A stretch of DNA of 8,544 nucleotides, taken from contig DJWG01000045.1 in assembly GCA_002440945.1 (NCBI GenBank), positions 5,148-13,691 on the forward strand, read 5' to 3'. This DNA is from Rhodobacteraceae bacterium UBA6236. Lineage in GTDB: Bacteria; Pseudomonadota; Alphaproteobacteria; Rhodobacterales; Rhodobacteraceae. Made by a program: the position numbers and the translations under genes. The notes beneath the pieces are model-generated. The model saw only the letters and a program-made list of their open reading frames with translations. It made no database searches and was not told where the DNA came from. Shown here one piece after another: positions 1-6,640 of this stretch (the stretch's first letter is position 1; each line of letters opens with the position of its first letter).

Positions 1-519
1 ACGCAATGGTATTTCCAGCGCTATGTCGACTGGCTGCCTGCCGCCGGTGAATTCGCGCTGTTCGACCGCAGCTGGTACAACCGCGCCGTGGTCGAAAAGG
101 TTTTCGGCTTCTGCACCGATGACCAGCGCGCCGCCTTTTTCCGGCAGCTTCCGCAGTTCGAACAGCTTCTGATCGACGAAGGCATCATCCTCGTGAAGCT
201 CTGGCTTTCGGTCGACCGGGCCGAACAGTTGAAACGTTTCCTCGCCCGCGAAAAAGATCCGCTGAAGCAATGGAAGCTCAGCTGGATCGATGTCGAGGGT
301 CTGCGAAAATGGGACGACTACAGCACGGCGATTGCCGAGACCATGCAGCAATGCCACCTGACCTGCGCGCCCTGGACGGTGATCCTGTCCGATGACAAGG
401 ACCGCGCCCGCATCGCGGCAATCCAGACGGTGCTGAATGCCGTCGATTACAAGGGCCGCGACGCCACGGCGATCGGGCCGATCGACCGCAAGATCTGCGG
501 CGGGCCAGACCTTCTCTGA
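1..519 (+). CDS. ppk2: Polyphosphate kinase 2 (PPK2 family), 5'-truncated by the window edge
   Basis: PPK2 enzymes transfer phosphate between inorganic polyphosphate and nucleotides (ADP/GDP, or AMP in some classes) in the cytoplasm. The frame is open from base 1 and gives 172 visible codons. Family proteins are roughly 270-300 residues, so about 100-120 N-terminal residues, including the Walker A loop, lie outside the window. Visible hallmarks, counted from base 1, are QWYFQRY (2-8), the Walker B/lid segment FDRSWYNR (21-28), the lid helix with [20 protein letters not shown] (75-94), WDDY (104-107) and the APWTVI segment (123-128). An internal GTG at 88 could be mistaken for a start, but the conserved DRSWYNR lies before it, so the gene begins upstream. 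Its stop overlaps the next gene's start by one base. Family assignment is secure; nucleotide preference cannot be read here. Confidence 0.95.
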   Translation, partial: TQWYFQRYVDWLPAAGEFALFDRSWYNRAVVEKVFGFCTDDQRAAFFRQLPQFEQLLIDEGIILVKLWLSVDRAEQLKRFLAREKDPLKQWKLSWIDVEGLRKWDDYSTAIAETMQQCHLTCAPWTVILSDDKDRARIAAIQTVLNAVDYKGRDATAIGPIDRKICGGPDLL

Positions 520-1127
520 TGGCCAAGCAGGGCTATCACCACGGCAACCTGCGCCAGGCGCTGGTCGAAGCCGCGCTGATCCTGATCGAGGCGCAGGGTC
601 CGCAGGGCTTCACGCTGTCGGATGCCGCGAAGTCGGCGGGCGTGACGCCGGCCGCCGTCTACCGTCACTTCGCAGGCCGCGACGATCTGATCGCGGAATG
701 CGCCCGCCAGGGCTTCCTGATCTTCGCCGACGTGATGGAGCGCGCCTATGACGGCGGCCGCCCGACCGCGCTCAAGGCCTTCGAGGCGACGGGCCGCGCC
801 TATCTGGCCTTCGCGAGGACGTTCCCGGGCCACTACAAGGCGATGTTCGAAAGCGGGATCAGGATGAACGCCACGCCCGAACTGGCCGAAGCCGCGCAAC
901 GCGCCAGTTCGGTGCTGACCCGTGCCGCGCAGGCGCTGGCCGATCAGCTGCCCGAAGGCCGCCGCCCGCCAGCCGCGATGTTCGCAGCCCACGTCCAGGC
1001 CATGAGCCACGGCGTGGTCGAACTTTACACCCGCGGCACCCGGTCCCCCTTCGCCGCCGAAGACCTTCTGGAAACCGGAATCGGCATCTATCTTCGCGGT
1101 CTGGGCCTGTTGCCTGCCGACAAGTGA
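519..1127 (+). CDS. TetR/AcrR-type transcriptional regulator with a WHG-like C-terminal domain
   Basis: This is a 202-residue cytoplasmic DNA-binding repressor candidate. The N-terminal helix-turn-helix is clear: GYHHGNLRQALVEAA (5-19) is the first helix, and FTLSDAAKSAGVTPAAVYRHF (31-51) is the helix-turn-helix, followed by GRDDLI. The C-terminal part has AYLAFARTFPGHYKAMF (94-110) and SHGVVELYTRG (163-173), features of the WHG ligand-binding domain found in a TetR subgroup. Its ATG shares its A with the TGA of the PPK2 gene (TGATG), and there is no convincing Shine-Dalgarno sequence, so translation is probably coupled to PPK2. The ligand is unknown. The tight coupling suggests that it is co-expressed with PPK2, but not that it necessarily regulates PPK2. 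Confidence 0.93.
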   Translation: MAKQGYHHGNLRQALVEAALILIEAQGPQGFTLSDAAKSAGVTPAAVYRHFAGRDDLIAECARQGFLIFADVMERAYDGGRPTALKAFEATGRAYLAFARTFPGHYKAMFESGIRMNATPELAEAAQRASSVLTRAAQALADQLPEGRRPPAAMFAAHVQAMSHGVVELYTRGTRSPFAAEDLLETGIGIYLRGLGLLPADK

Positions 1128-1193
1128 TGGCACGTCGCAGGTGTTCCCATCAGGATCTTGCAGCAAATTCTCGCTTCTTCGAAGGGATAAGTT

Positions 1194-1225
1194 GCATGGT
1201 CATCATTGTTGCTGCCATGCGGCAG
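1194..1225. other. Inverted repeats in the gap before the glycan gene pair
   Basis: The 140-base gap between the TetR gene and the FrhB-like gene is visibly AT-richer than its flanks. It contains GCATGG (1194-1199) and CCATGC (1215-1220), a perfect 6-bp inverted repeat with a 15-base loop. Overlapping this is a second, mutually exclusive hairpin, CTGCC-ATGC-GGCAG (1212-1225). No T-run follows, so neither is an intrinsic terminator. A promoter for the downstream pair should lie in this gap, but I cannot pick out a convincing -35/-10 pair. The repeats could be an operator or a leader hairpin, or chance. Confidence 0.3.
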
Positions 1226-1267
1226 GAATTCGACTAAACCTCAGTGCGCGAAACAAGATAATCCGAC

Positions 1268-2515
1268 ATGACGCGAAGCACAGAATCATCCAGAAGCCTT
1301 GACCGGGTCGCCCGCGGCGATCTTTGCGCCGGATGTGGTGCTTGCGCAGGCCTGTTCCCCGAACAGATCCGCATGGAAACCCAAGGCCGCGGCTGGCTGC
1401 GCCCCGTCGAGATCGCGCCGGTGACGGAAGACCAGGATCGGGTGATCACCGCCATCTGCCCTGGACTGGGCCAGAAGGTCGAAGCGGAGGGCCGCCAGAA
1501 TCCGGTGCTCTGGGGCCCCTACGTTTCGGTCCAGACCGGATGGGCCACCGATCCCGAGGTGCGTCATGCCGGATCGTCCGGCGGCGCCTTGTCGATGCTG
1601 CTCATTCATCTGCTTGAAGAAAAGCTGGTCGATGCCGTGGTGCAGACAGCCGCCTCTCCGGTCCTGGCGATCGGGAATGCGACCGTCCTGTCAACAACCA
1701 CGGATCAGGTGGTGGCCGCGGCAGGATCGCGCTATGCGCCCTCGGCGCCGCTGGAAGATCTGTCACACCTTTTGGCCGACGGGAGGCGCTTCGCCTTCGT
1801 GGGCAAGCCCTGCGATGCGGTGGCGTTGCGCGCCCTGATTGCGATTGACCCGCGCTATGGCCACGCCTTCCCGGTCATCCTGTCCTTCTTCTGTGCCGGC
1901 GTCCCCAGCCATACTGGCGGCACCGAGGTCTTGCGGGCGCTTGGAACCACGCTTGACCAGACCGAACGCTTCCGCTTCCGCGGCAACGGCTGGCCCGGGC
2001 GCGCGACGGCGGTTCTGAAGGACGGCTCGGAACGTTCGATGAGCTATAACGACAGCTGGGGCCGCGTCCTTTCACGTCACCTTCAGCATCGCTGCAAGGT
2101 CTGCGCCGATGGCACGGGTATCGCCGCCGATCTGGTGTGCGCCGACGCCTGGGAAAGCGACGAAGCCGGTTATCCGGTCTTCGAGGAAGCCGAAGGATCC
2201 AGCCTGATCATGGCCCGCACGGCTTGGGGTGCCAAGATCCTGGCCGAAGCCGAGGCACGGTCGCGCCTGCAAACCGCACCCTTCAACCTTGATGACCTGG
2301 TCGCTATCCAACCCGGACAACGTGAACGCCGCCGCGCACTTCTGGTCCGGCTTGCGGCGCTATGGCTGCTGGGGCGTCCAATCCCACGCTATTCAGGCCT
2401 GCAGATCTGGCGTGCGAGTCGCCAGAACAGCCTGCGAAAGAACGCCAGGAACTTTGTCGGAATGCTGCGCAGAACCCTGTTCGGCAAAACCGTCTCTTCC
2501 ACCTTCAAGAAATAG
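1268..2515 (+). CDS. FrhB-like iron-sulfur protein (coenzyme F420 hydrogenase/dehydrogenase beta subunit family), polysaccharide-associated type
   Basis: This 415-residue protein belongs to the FrhB/FdhB family, whose characterised members are Fe-S flavoproteins that move electrons to or from F420 or other acceptors. Bacterial relatives beside pyruvyl transferases in glycan clusters have no settled function. Visible are an N-terminal ferredoxin-like motif CAGCGAC (Cys20, 23, 26), a CPG at 64-66, HAGSSGGALS (100-109), GKPCDAVALR (179-188), FFCAGVPSHTGG (207-218), FRGNGWPG (237-244), and the late cluster motif RCKVCADGTGIAADLVCADAW (275-295, with Cys276, 279, 291). The Cys expected just before the Pro in a complete CxxCxxCxxxCP motif is replaced by Phe30. 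There is no signal peptide or membrane span, but the last 50 residues are basic. The ATG has a weak ribosome site. It is the first gene of a two-gene unit with the pyruvyl transferase 14 bases downstream. A reductase acting on a glycan precursor or its carrier is possible but unproven. Confidence 0.88.
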   Translation: MTRSTESSRSLDRVARGDLCAGCGACAGLFPEQIRMETQGRGWLRPVEIAPVTEDQDRVITAICPGLGQKVEAEGRQNPVLWGPYVSVQTGWATDPEVRHAGSSGGALSMLLIHLLEEKLVDAVVQTAASPVLAIGNATVLSTTTDQVVAAAGSRYAPSAPLEDLSHLLADGRRFAFVGKPCDAVALRALIAIDPRYGHAFPVILSFFCAGVPSHTGGTEVLRALGTTLDQTERFRFRGNGWPGRATAVLKDGSERSMSYNDSWGRVLSRHLQHRCKVCADGTGIAADLVCADAWESDEAGYPVFEEAEGSSLIMARTAWGAKILAEAEARSRLQTAPFNLDDLVAIQPGQRERRRALLVRLAALWLLGRPIPRYSGLQIWRASRQNSLRKNARNFVGMLRRTLFGKTVSSTFKK

Positions 2516-2529
2516 AGCTTGAACTTTCC

Positions 2530-3711
2530 ATGACCCAATCCCTGCGCCCGATCCGCGTCTGCCTGATCATGCATTCGACCCGCTCCGACAATCTGGGCGT
2601 CGGCGCGCTGACGGTGTCGGAGGTGGCGATCCTGCGCGATCTCGCCGCGCGTCTGGATCGCAAGATCGAGATCACAGTGCTGGACTGGAAGGACAAGCGC
2701 ACGCCTTATGTTTCGGGGCCGGACATCCGCATCATAGACTTCGGCACCAAGGAGCTTCTGGATCCCCGCAAGTATTTTGCCGCCGCACGGCGGTCGGACA
2801 TGGTGATCGACATCGGCGCCGGCGACAGTTTCGCCGACATCTACGGGGCCAAGCGGCTGCGGCGGATGTTCATCATGAAATATCTGGCGCACCTGGCCGG
2901 AACTCCTCTTATCCTGGCGCCGCAAACCATCGGGCCTTTCACCAAGTCCTCGTCCCGGTTCCTCGCCCGGCTGAGCATGAAATGGTCGGCAGTGGTCGCC
3001 AGCCGCGACAAGCTGTCGACCAAAGCGGCGCGCGATCTGGGCATCACCCGCATTGTCGAGGCGTCCGATGTGGCGCTGCGGCTACCCTATGATGTCCCGC
3101 CTCCGCGCCCGGAAGGTGGGCCGGTCAAGGTCGGGCTCAATGTCTCGGGCCTGCTGTTCGGTGGCGGCTACACGGGCAAGAACGAATTCGGCCTGACGAT
3201 GGATTACCCGGCGCTGGTCCGTAATATCCTGCGGCATTTCCAGTCGATCGGATGCGAAGTGCATCTTGTTCCGCATGTGCTGGTTTCTTCCGGTCCGATG
3301 CAGGGCGAGGACGATTTAGCCGCGTCGGAAAAGCTTGCGGCCGAATTTCCGGGCACCATCATCGCGCCGCGCTTCGCGTCCCCTTCCGAAGCCAAAAGCT
3401 ACATCGCCGGTCTGGATTTCTTCATGGGCGCGCGGATGCATGCCTGTATCGCGGCCTTCTCGTCGGGGGTGCCGGTCATTCCGATGGCCTATTCGCGCAA
3501 ATTCGAGGGCCTTTTCGGCTCAATCGGCTTCGACCGGACGGTGGATTGCACCAAGGAAAGCCCCGAAGCGATCCTGGCCAAGATCAAGGCCGGATTCGAG
3601 GATCGCGCCGCCGTCAAGGCCGAAGGTGATGCCGCGCTGGCGCGGGGCAAGGCGAAGCTTCTGGACTATGAAAACGCGCTTCTGGCGGTGATGCAGCGGA
3701 TCAGGGGCTGA
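2530..3711 (+). CDS. Polysaccharide pyruvyl transferase family protein
   Basis: The family transfers pyruvate from phosphoenolpyruvate onto sugars of surface polysaccharides to form ketals (CsaB, ExoV and WcaK types). This 393-residue protein shows HSTRSDNLGVGAL near the N-terminus (15-27), DIGAGDSFADIYG (94-106), PLILAPQTIGPF (126-137), SRDKLS (158-163), ASDVALRLP (178-186), HVLVSSGP (249-256), and the C-terminal GARMHACIAAFSSGVPVIPMAYSRKFEG stretch (300-327). The frame is open further back, to 2362, but that would overlap the preceding gene by over 150 bases in another frame. The ATG at 2530, 14 bases after the upstream stop, is chosen because family homology begins there. It has no signal peptide and is probably cytoplasmic at the membrane face. 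Acceptor sugar cannot be inferred, because no glycosyltransferase is in view. The stop codon lies inside a perfect hairpin. Confidence 0.92.
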   Translation: MTQSLRPIRVCLIMHSTRSDNLGVGALTVSEVAILRDLAARLDRKIEITVLDWKDKRTPYVSGPDIRIIDFGTKELLDPRKYFAAARRSDMVIDIGAGDSFADIYGAKRLRRMFIMKYLAHLAGTPLILAPQTIGPFTKSSSRFLARLSMKWSAVVASRDKLSTKAARDLGITRIVEASDVALRLPYDVPPPRPEGGPVKVGLNVSGLLFGGGYTGKNEFGLTMDYPALVRNILRHFQSIGCEVHLVPHVLVSSGPMQGEDDLAASEKLAAEFPGTIIAPRFASPSEAKSYIAGLDFFMGARMHACIAAFSSGVPVIPMAYSRKFEGLFGSIGFDRTVDCTKESPEAILAKIKAGFEDRAAVKAEGDAALARGKAKLLDYENALLAVMQRIRG

Positions 3712-3716
3712 TCCGC
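3696..3716. terminator. Perfect 9-bp hairpin over the stop codon, between convergent genes
   Basis: GCGGATCAG (3696-3704) pairs perfectly with CTGATCCGC (3708-3716) around a GGG loop. The pyruvyl transferase stop (3709-3711) lies in the right arm. The convergent ATPase gene ends 12 bases beyond, at 3728. There is no T-run on either strand, so this is not a canonical intrinsic terminator. It may act as a bidirectional pause or 3'-end-stabilising structure for both transcripts. The structure is certain as sequence; the function is inferred. Confidence 0.5.
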
Positions 3717-3727
3717 CGCGCCCCGGT

Positions 3728-4819
3728 TCAGCGGAACAGCACCAGCGCGCCGGGTGCCCAGGCGACGCGGGTGCGGGCGCCGCGCTCAAGCACCTCGCGG
3801 CCGAAGACGTTGCGCATCGAGATCCGCACGGGTTCGGTCACGCCATCCAGCTTGACGTCGTAATAGGTCATGTCGCCGTAGTAGACGACCTCTTCCACCG
3901 TGCCGGGCGCTTCGCGGTCAAGGGGTGTCTGGCCTTCGTATAGGATGGTCAGGGTTTCGGGGCGGAAGCCCACGGCGGTCGCACCGTCATGAGAGTTCGA
4001 AATCTGGCCGGCGTCGATCGCGGCGCGGCCAAAGCCCTGAACCTCGATCTCGACCTTGCCGCCGGTTTCGGACAGCACCTTCGCGGGCAGGAAGTTCATC
4101 ACCCCGATGAAATCCGCGACGGCACGGGTCTTGGGACGCCGGTACAGCGTTTCGGGATCGTCAAGCTGCGCGATCTCGCCCTCGAACATCACGGCGATCC
4201 GGTCGGACATGACCAGCGCCTCTTCCTGGTCGTGGGTGACAAGGATGAAGGTGATGCCGACCTGGCGTTGCAGCTTGATCAGTTCGACCTGCATCTGTTC
4301 GCGCATCTTCTTGTCGAGCGCCGACAGCGGTTCATCCAGGAGCAAGACCTTCGGCTTCAGGATCAGCGCGCGCGCCAGCGCCACACGCTGCCGCTGGCCG
4401 CCCGACAGGGCATGGGCGGCGCGTTTGCCGTAGCCCTTCAGACCCACCATCTCCAGAGCCTCGTCCACGGCCTTTTGTTTTTCCGCCGCCGTGCGCGGAT
4501 CGCGGCGCAGGCCGAAGCCCACGTTCTGTTCGACCGAAAGGTGCGGGAAGATCGCGTAGGACTGGAACACCATGTTGGTGGGGCGCTGGTTCGCCGGCAC
4601 ATCCTCCATCGACTTGCCGTCGATCATCACCACGCCCGAGGTGATGTCTTCAAACCCTGCGATGGTGCGCAGAAGCGTGGTCTTGCCACAGCCCGACGGA
4701 CCCAGAAGCGAAAAGAACTCGCCCGCGCGGATTTCGGCATTGATGCCGCGCAGCGCATGGTAGTCGCCATACCACTTCTGCACGTCCTTGAGTTCGATCA
4801 TCGGTTTGGCGGATGTCAC
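3728..4819 (-). CDS. ABC transporter ATP-binding protein, spermidine/putrescine (PotA) type
   Basis: This is the 363-residue energising subunit of an importer, located on the cytoplasmic face of the membrane. It shows Walker A GPSGCGKT (40-47), Q-loop Gln86, ABC signature LSGGQ (138-142), Walker B VLLLDEP (158-164), D-loop SALD (166-169) and H-loop His196 in LVTHDQEEA. The region from about 235 to 363 fits the TOBE regulatory domain of the PotA/FbpC/UgpC group. Length is normal. The start is GTG at 4819: it overlaps the permease stop (GTGA) and has GGAGG six bases upstream. An ATG six codons in is the alternative. It is the last gene of the three-gene operon. The closest family style is PotA or the PotG-like putrescine ATPases. 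Substrate is not determined by this subunit. Confidence 0.95.
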   Translation of the reverse strand: MTSAKPMIELKDVQKWYGDYHALRGINAEIRAGEFFSLLGPSGCGKTTLLRTIAGFEDITSGVVMIDGKSMEDVPANQRPTNMVFQSYAIFPHLSVEQNVGFGLRRDPRTAAEKQKAVDEALEMVGLKGYGKRAAHALSGGQRQRVALARALILKPKVLLLDEPLSALDKKMREQMQVELIKLQRQVGITFILVTHDQEEALVMSDRIAVMFEGEIAQLDDPETLYRRPKTRAVADFIGVMNFLPAKVLSETGGKVEIEVQGFGRAAIDAGQISNSHDGATAVGFRPETLTILYEGQTPLDREAPGTVEEVVYYGDMTYYDVKLDGVTEPVRISMRNVFGREVLERGARTRVAWAPGALVLFR

Positions 4820-5628
4820 AGGAAGCCTCCGGTATCCTTGCCGCCTGTTTTCGCGATGCCGCGGCGGCGGAAATATTCAGCAACAATGAGCAGGCAGATC
4901 GACACCGCGACCAGAAGCGTGGCGACCGCCATGATGACGGGAATGGCCTTGGGGAACCGCAGCTGCGAATAGATGTAGACCGGCAGCGTGGTCTCGGTCC
5001 CGCCGAGGAAGGCCGCAAGGATGAATTCATCCATGGAAATGGTGAAGGAAATCAGCAGGGAAGAGATGATCCCCGGCAGCACCAGCGGCAGGATGATCAG
5101 CCGGAAGGTGCTGAAGGCATCCTCGCCCAGGTCATAGGCCGCTTCCTCCAGCGATTTGTCGAGGCTCTGGAACGCCGCCGTCAGGATCGCGATGGCGAAG
5201 GGCGTGCACATCAGCATATGCCCAAGGATGATGGTATGGAGCCCGAGGCTCAGCCCCATTTGCAGAAGGATCACCAGGATCGCCATGGCGATGATGATTT
5301 CCGGCAGCACCAGGGGCAGCATGATCAGCGCCATCAGCCCGCCCTTGCCGCGGAATTCATAGCGGGTCGAGGCGCGGGCCGCGAAGATCGCCAGGATCGT
5401 GGCGCCAATGGCGCTGGCTCCGGCGACGATCAGCGAATTCTTGACCGCGCCCAGCAGCTGGTCGCTTTGCGCCATCTGTTCGAACCACTTGGTGGTGAAG
5501 CCCTTCAGCGGGAAGGCGATGATCGTGCCGTCATTGAAGGCGAAAAGCGGCAAGAGAAGGATCGGGGCGTAGAGGAAGATCAGGTAGATGATCGTGTAGC
5601 TGCGCAGTCCGGTCTGTTTCGGCTTCAT
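4816..5628 (-). CDS. ABC transporter permease, PotC type
   Basis: This is a 270-residue inner-membrane channel subunit with about six hydrophobic segments: roughly residues 11-31, 65-85, 98-123, 130-153, 183-205 and 230-251. The EAA loop that docks on the ATPase is clear: EEAAYDLGEDAFSTFRLI (161-178), continuing into LPLVLPG (180-186). The SMDEF stretch (198-202) is typical of PotC/PotI permeases. The start ATG overlaps the stop of the upstream permease by 4 bases (ATGA) and has GAAGG seven bases upstream. The stop overlaps the ATPase start by 4 bases (GTGA). Length matches the family. It pairs with the next entry to form the heterodimeric pore. Confidence 0.95.
   Translation of the reverse strand: MKPKQTGLRSYTIIYLIFLYAPILLLPLFAFNDGTIIAFPLKGFTTKWFEQMAQSDQLLGAVKNSLIVAGASAIGATILAIFAARASTRYEFRGKGGLMALIMLPLVLPEIIIAMAILVILLQMGLSLGLHTIILGHMLMCTPFAIAILTAAFQSLDKSLEEAAYDLGEDAFSTFRLIILPLVLPGIISSLLISFTISMDEFILAAFLGGTETTLPVYIYSQLRFPKAIPVIMAVATLLVAVSICLLIVAEYFRRRGIAKTGGKDTGGFL
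4826..4830 (-). promoter_or_regulatory. Ribosome binding site deciding the GTG start of the ATPase gene
   Basis: GGAGG on the - strand lies six bases before the GTG at 4819, inside the last codons of the permease gene. It supports GTG over the downstream ATG at 4801. Confidence 0.75.
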
Positions 5629-6518
5629 TTCTTGACCTTCAGGAAGCGGGCATTGAGCAGCACGAAAACCGCCGAAACCGTGCCGACGATCAGCATGGCC
5701 GATACGGCGATGGCCGAGCCGAGCGGCATGTTGTCGATGGCCAGAAGCTCTTTCTGGATGACGTTGGCGATCAGGGGCAACTTGCCGCCGCCGATGATGT
5801 CGGGGGTGACGTAGTCGCCCACCGTCGGGATGAAGACGATCAGGACCGCCGCCACGACGCCCGGCATGGACAAAGGCAGCGTGACGCGGAAGAAGGTCAT
5901 CAGCCGGCTTTCGCCAAGATCCTGGCCCGCCTCAAGGAACGAGCGGTCGATCTTTTCCAGCGCCACGAAGATCGGCAGGATCGCGAAGGGCGCATAGGCA
6001 TGGGCCAGGGTGGCCACCATCGCGCCGACGTTGACGTTGATCCAGGTCAGCGGCTGGTCGATGATCCCCAGCGCCTTCAGGCCCGAGTTCACGACCCCGT
6101 TGTAGCCCAGGATCACCTTCCACAGGAACACCCGCACCAGATACGAGGTCCAGAACGGGATGGTGATCAGAAACAGCCACAGCGACTTGCGCGACGGGCT
6201 GACGTGGAACGAGACGAAATAGGCCACCGGATAGGCCAGCACCACCGTGAACAGCGTGACCAGCGTCGACACGAACAGCGACCGCCCCATCAGCGCACGG
6301 TAGATCGGATCGGTCCAGGCCTGGACGTAATTCGAAACCGTGAAGGTGCGGATCACCTCGCGCACGCCGGTCCCGTCGGTCATGAAGGACAGATACACGA
6401 CGGTCGCCAGAGGCAGGGCCAGAAGCAAAAGCGCATAGATCGCCGGCGGCGCGATCATCGCGTATCCGTTTCTGGCCTGCGACCGCGGTCGCTTGCCCGG
6501 AGTCGAAGCTGAAGTCAT
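5625..6518 (-). CDS. ABC transporter permease, PotB type
   Basis: This is a 297-residue inner-membrane permease. The short N-terminal tail (1-20) is basic and the first span is about 20-45. Further spans lie near 83-105, 113-134, 163-187, 219-233 and 266-289. The EAA loop is LEAGQDLGESRLMTFFRVTLP (195-215), ending at PG (219-220). The GDYVTPDIIGG segment (234-244) is typical of PotB-like subunits. An open frame continues upstream to 6773, but it overlaps the regulator gene and has no homology. The ATG at 6518 has a GGTGGGGA ribosome site just upstream. It is the first gene of the transporter operon. No substrate-binding protein gene precedes it, whereas many Pot-type operons contain one. Confidence 0.94.
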   Translation of the reverse strand: MTSASTPGKRPRSQARNGYAMIAPPAIYALLLLALPLATVVYLSFMTDGTGVREVIRTFTVSNYVQAWTDPIYRALMGRSLFVSTLVTLFTVVLAYPVAYFVSFHVSPSRKSLWLFLITIPFWTSYLVRVFLWKVILGYNGVVNSGLKALGIIDQPLTWINVNVGAMVATLAHAYAPFAILPIFVALEKIDRSFLEAGQDLGESRLMTFFRVTLPLSMPGVVAAVLIVFIPTVGDYVTPDIIGGGKLPLIANVIQKELLAIDNMPLGSAIAVSAMLIVGTVSAVFVLLNARFLKVKK

Positions 6519-6523
6519 TGTCC

Positions 6524-6528
6524 CCACC
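6524..6528 (-). promoter_or_regulatory. Ribosome binding site deciding the PotB-type start
   Basis: On the - strand GGTGG (within GGTGGGGA) sits five bases before the ATG at 6518. It supports this start over the much longer open frame that runs back into the regulator gene. Confidence 0.55.
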
Positions 6529-6611
6529 CATCCCGTTGGATGTCTTCTTTGATGCCTAGTTTGCACAAGCCCCGCTCGGAGGGAAGGGGTCAGACGCCGG
6601 CCCTGCCTGCC

Positions 6612-6640
6612 AAAAAGCCGGACCGTGGCGTCAAACCGGC
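6612..6640 (-). terminator. Weak candidate terminator after the MocR-type gene
   Basis: On the - strand GCCGG (6640-6636, overlapping the last codons) can pair with CCGGC (6621-6617) around a 14-base loop, followed directly by TTTTT. The stem is short and the loop long, so termination would be partial at best. If it works poorly, the regulator and the transporter operon, 112 bases apart, would share a transcript. I see no strong promoter in 6519-6630. Confidence 0.3.

Noticed and set aside
447..1166. Long - strand open frame whose first residues resemble the DPDGN end of glyoxalase/VOC proteins.
   Set aside because: The rest is antisense to the well-supported TetR gene and has no family features; the short resemblance is taken as chance in GC-rich DNA.
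2362..2529. N-terminal extension of the pyruvyl transferase by 56 codons.
   Set aside because: It lies inside the FrhB-like gene in another frame, and family similarity starts only after the ATG at 2530.
3989..4972. A 327-codon + strand open frame opposite the ABC ATPase gene.
   Set aside because: The translation is rich in H, R, D and Q, typical of the reverse complement of a GC-rich gene. The opposite strand has all ABC ATPase motifs.
4813..5814. A 333-codon + strand open frame opposite the permeases.
   Set aside because: It is a low-complexity R/Q/D/H-rich shadow of the two membrane-protein genes.
6519..6630. A dedicated promoter for the transporter operon.
   Set aside because: The best TTG-containing hexamer (TTGTGC) has no acceptable -10 at 16-18 bases, so none is claimed.
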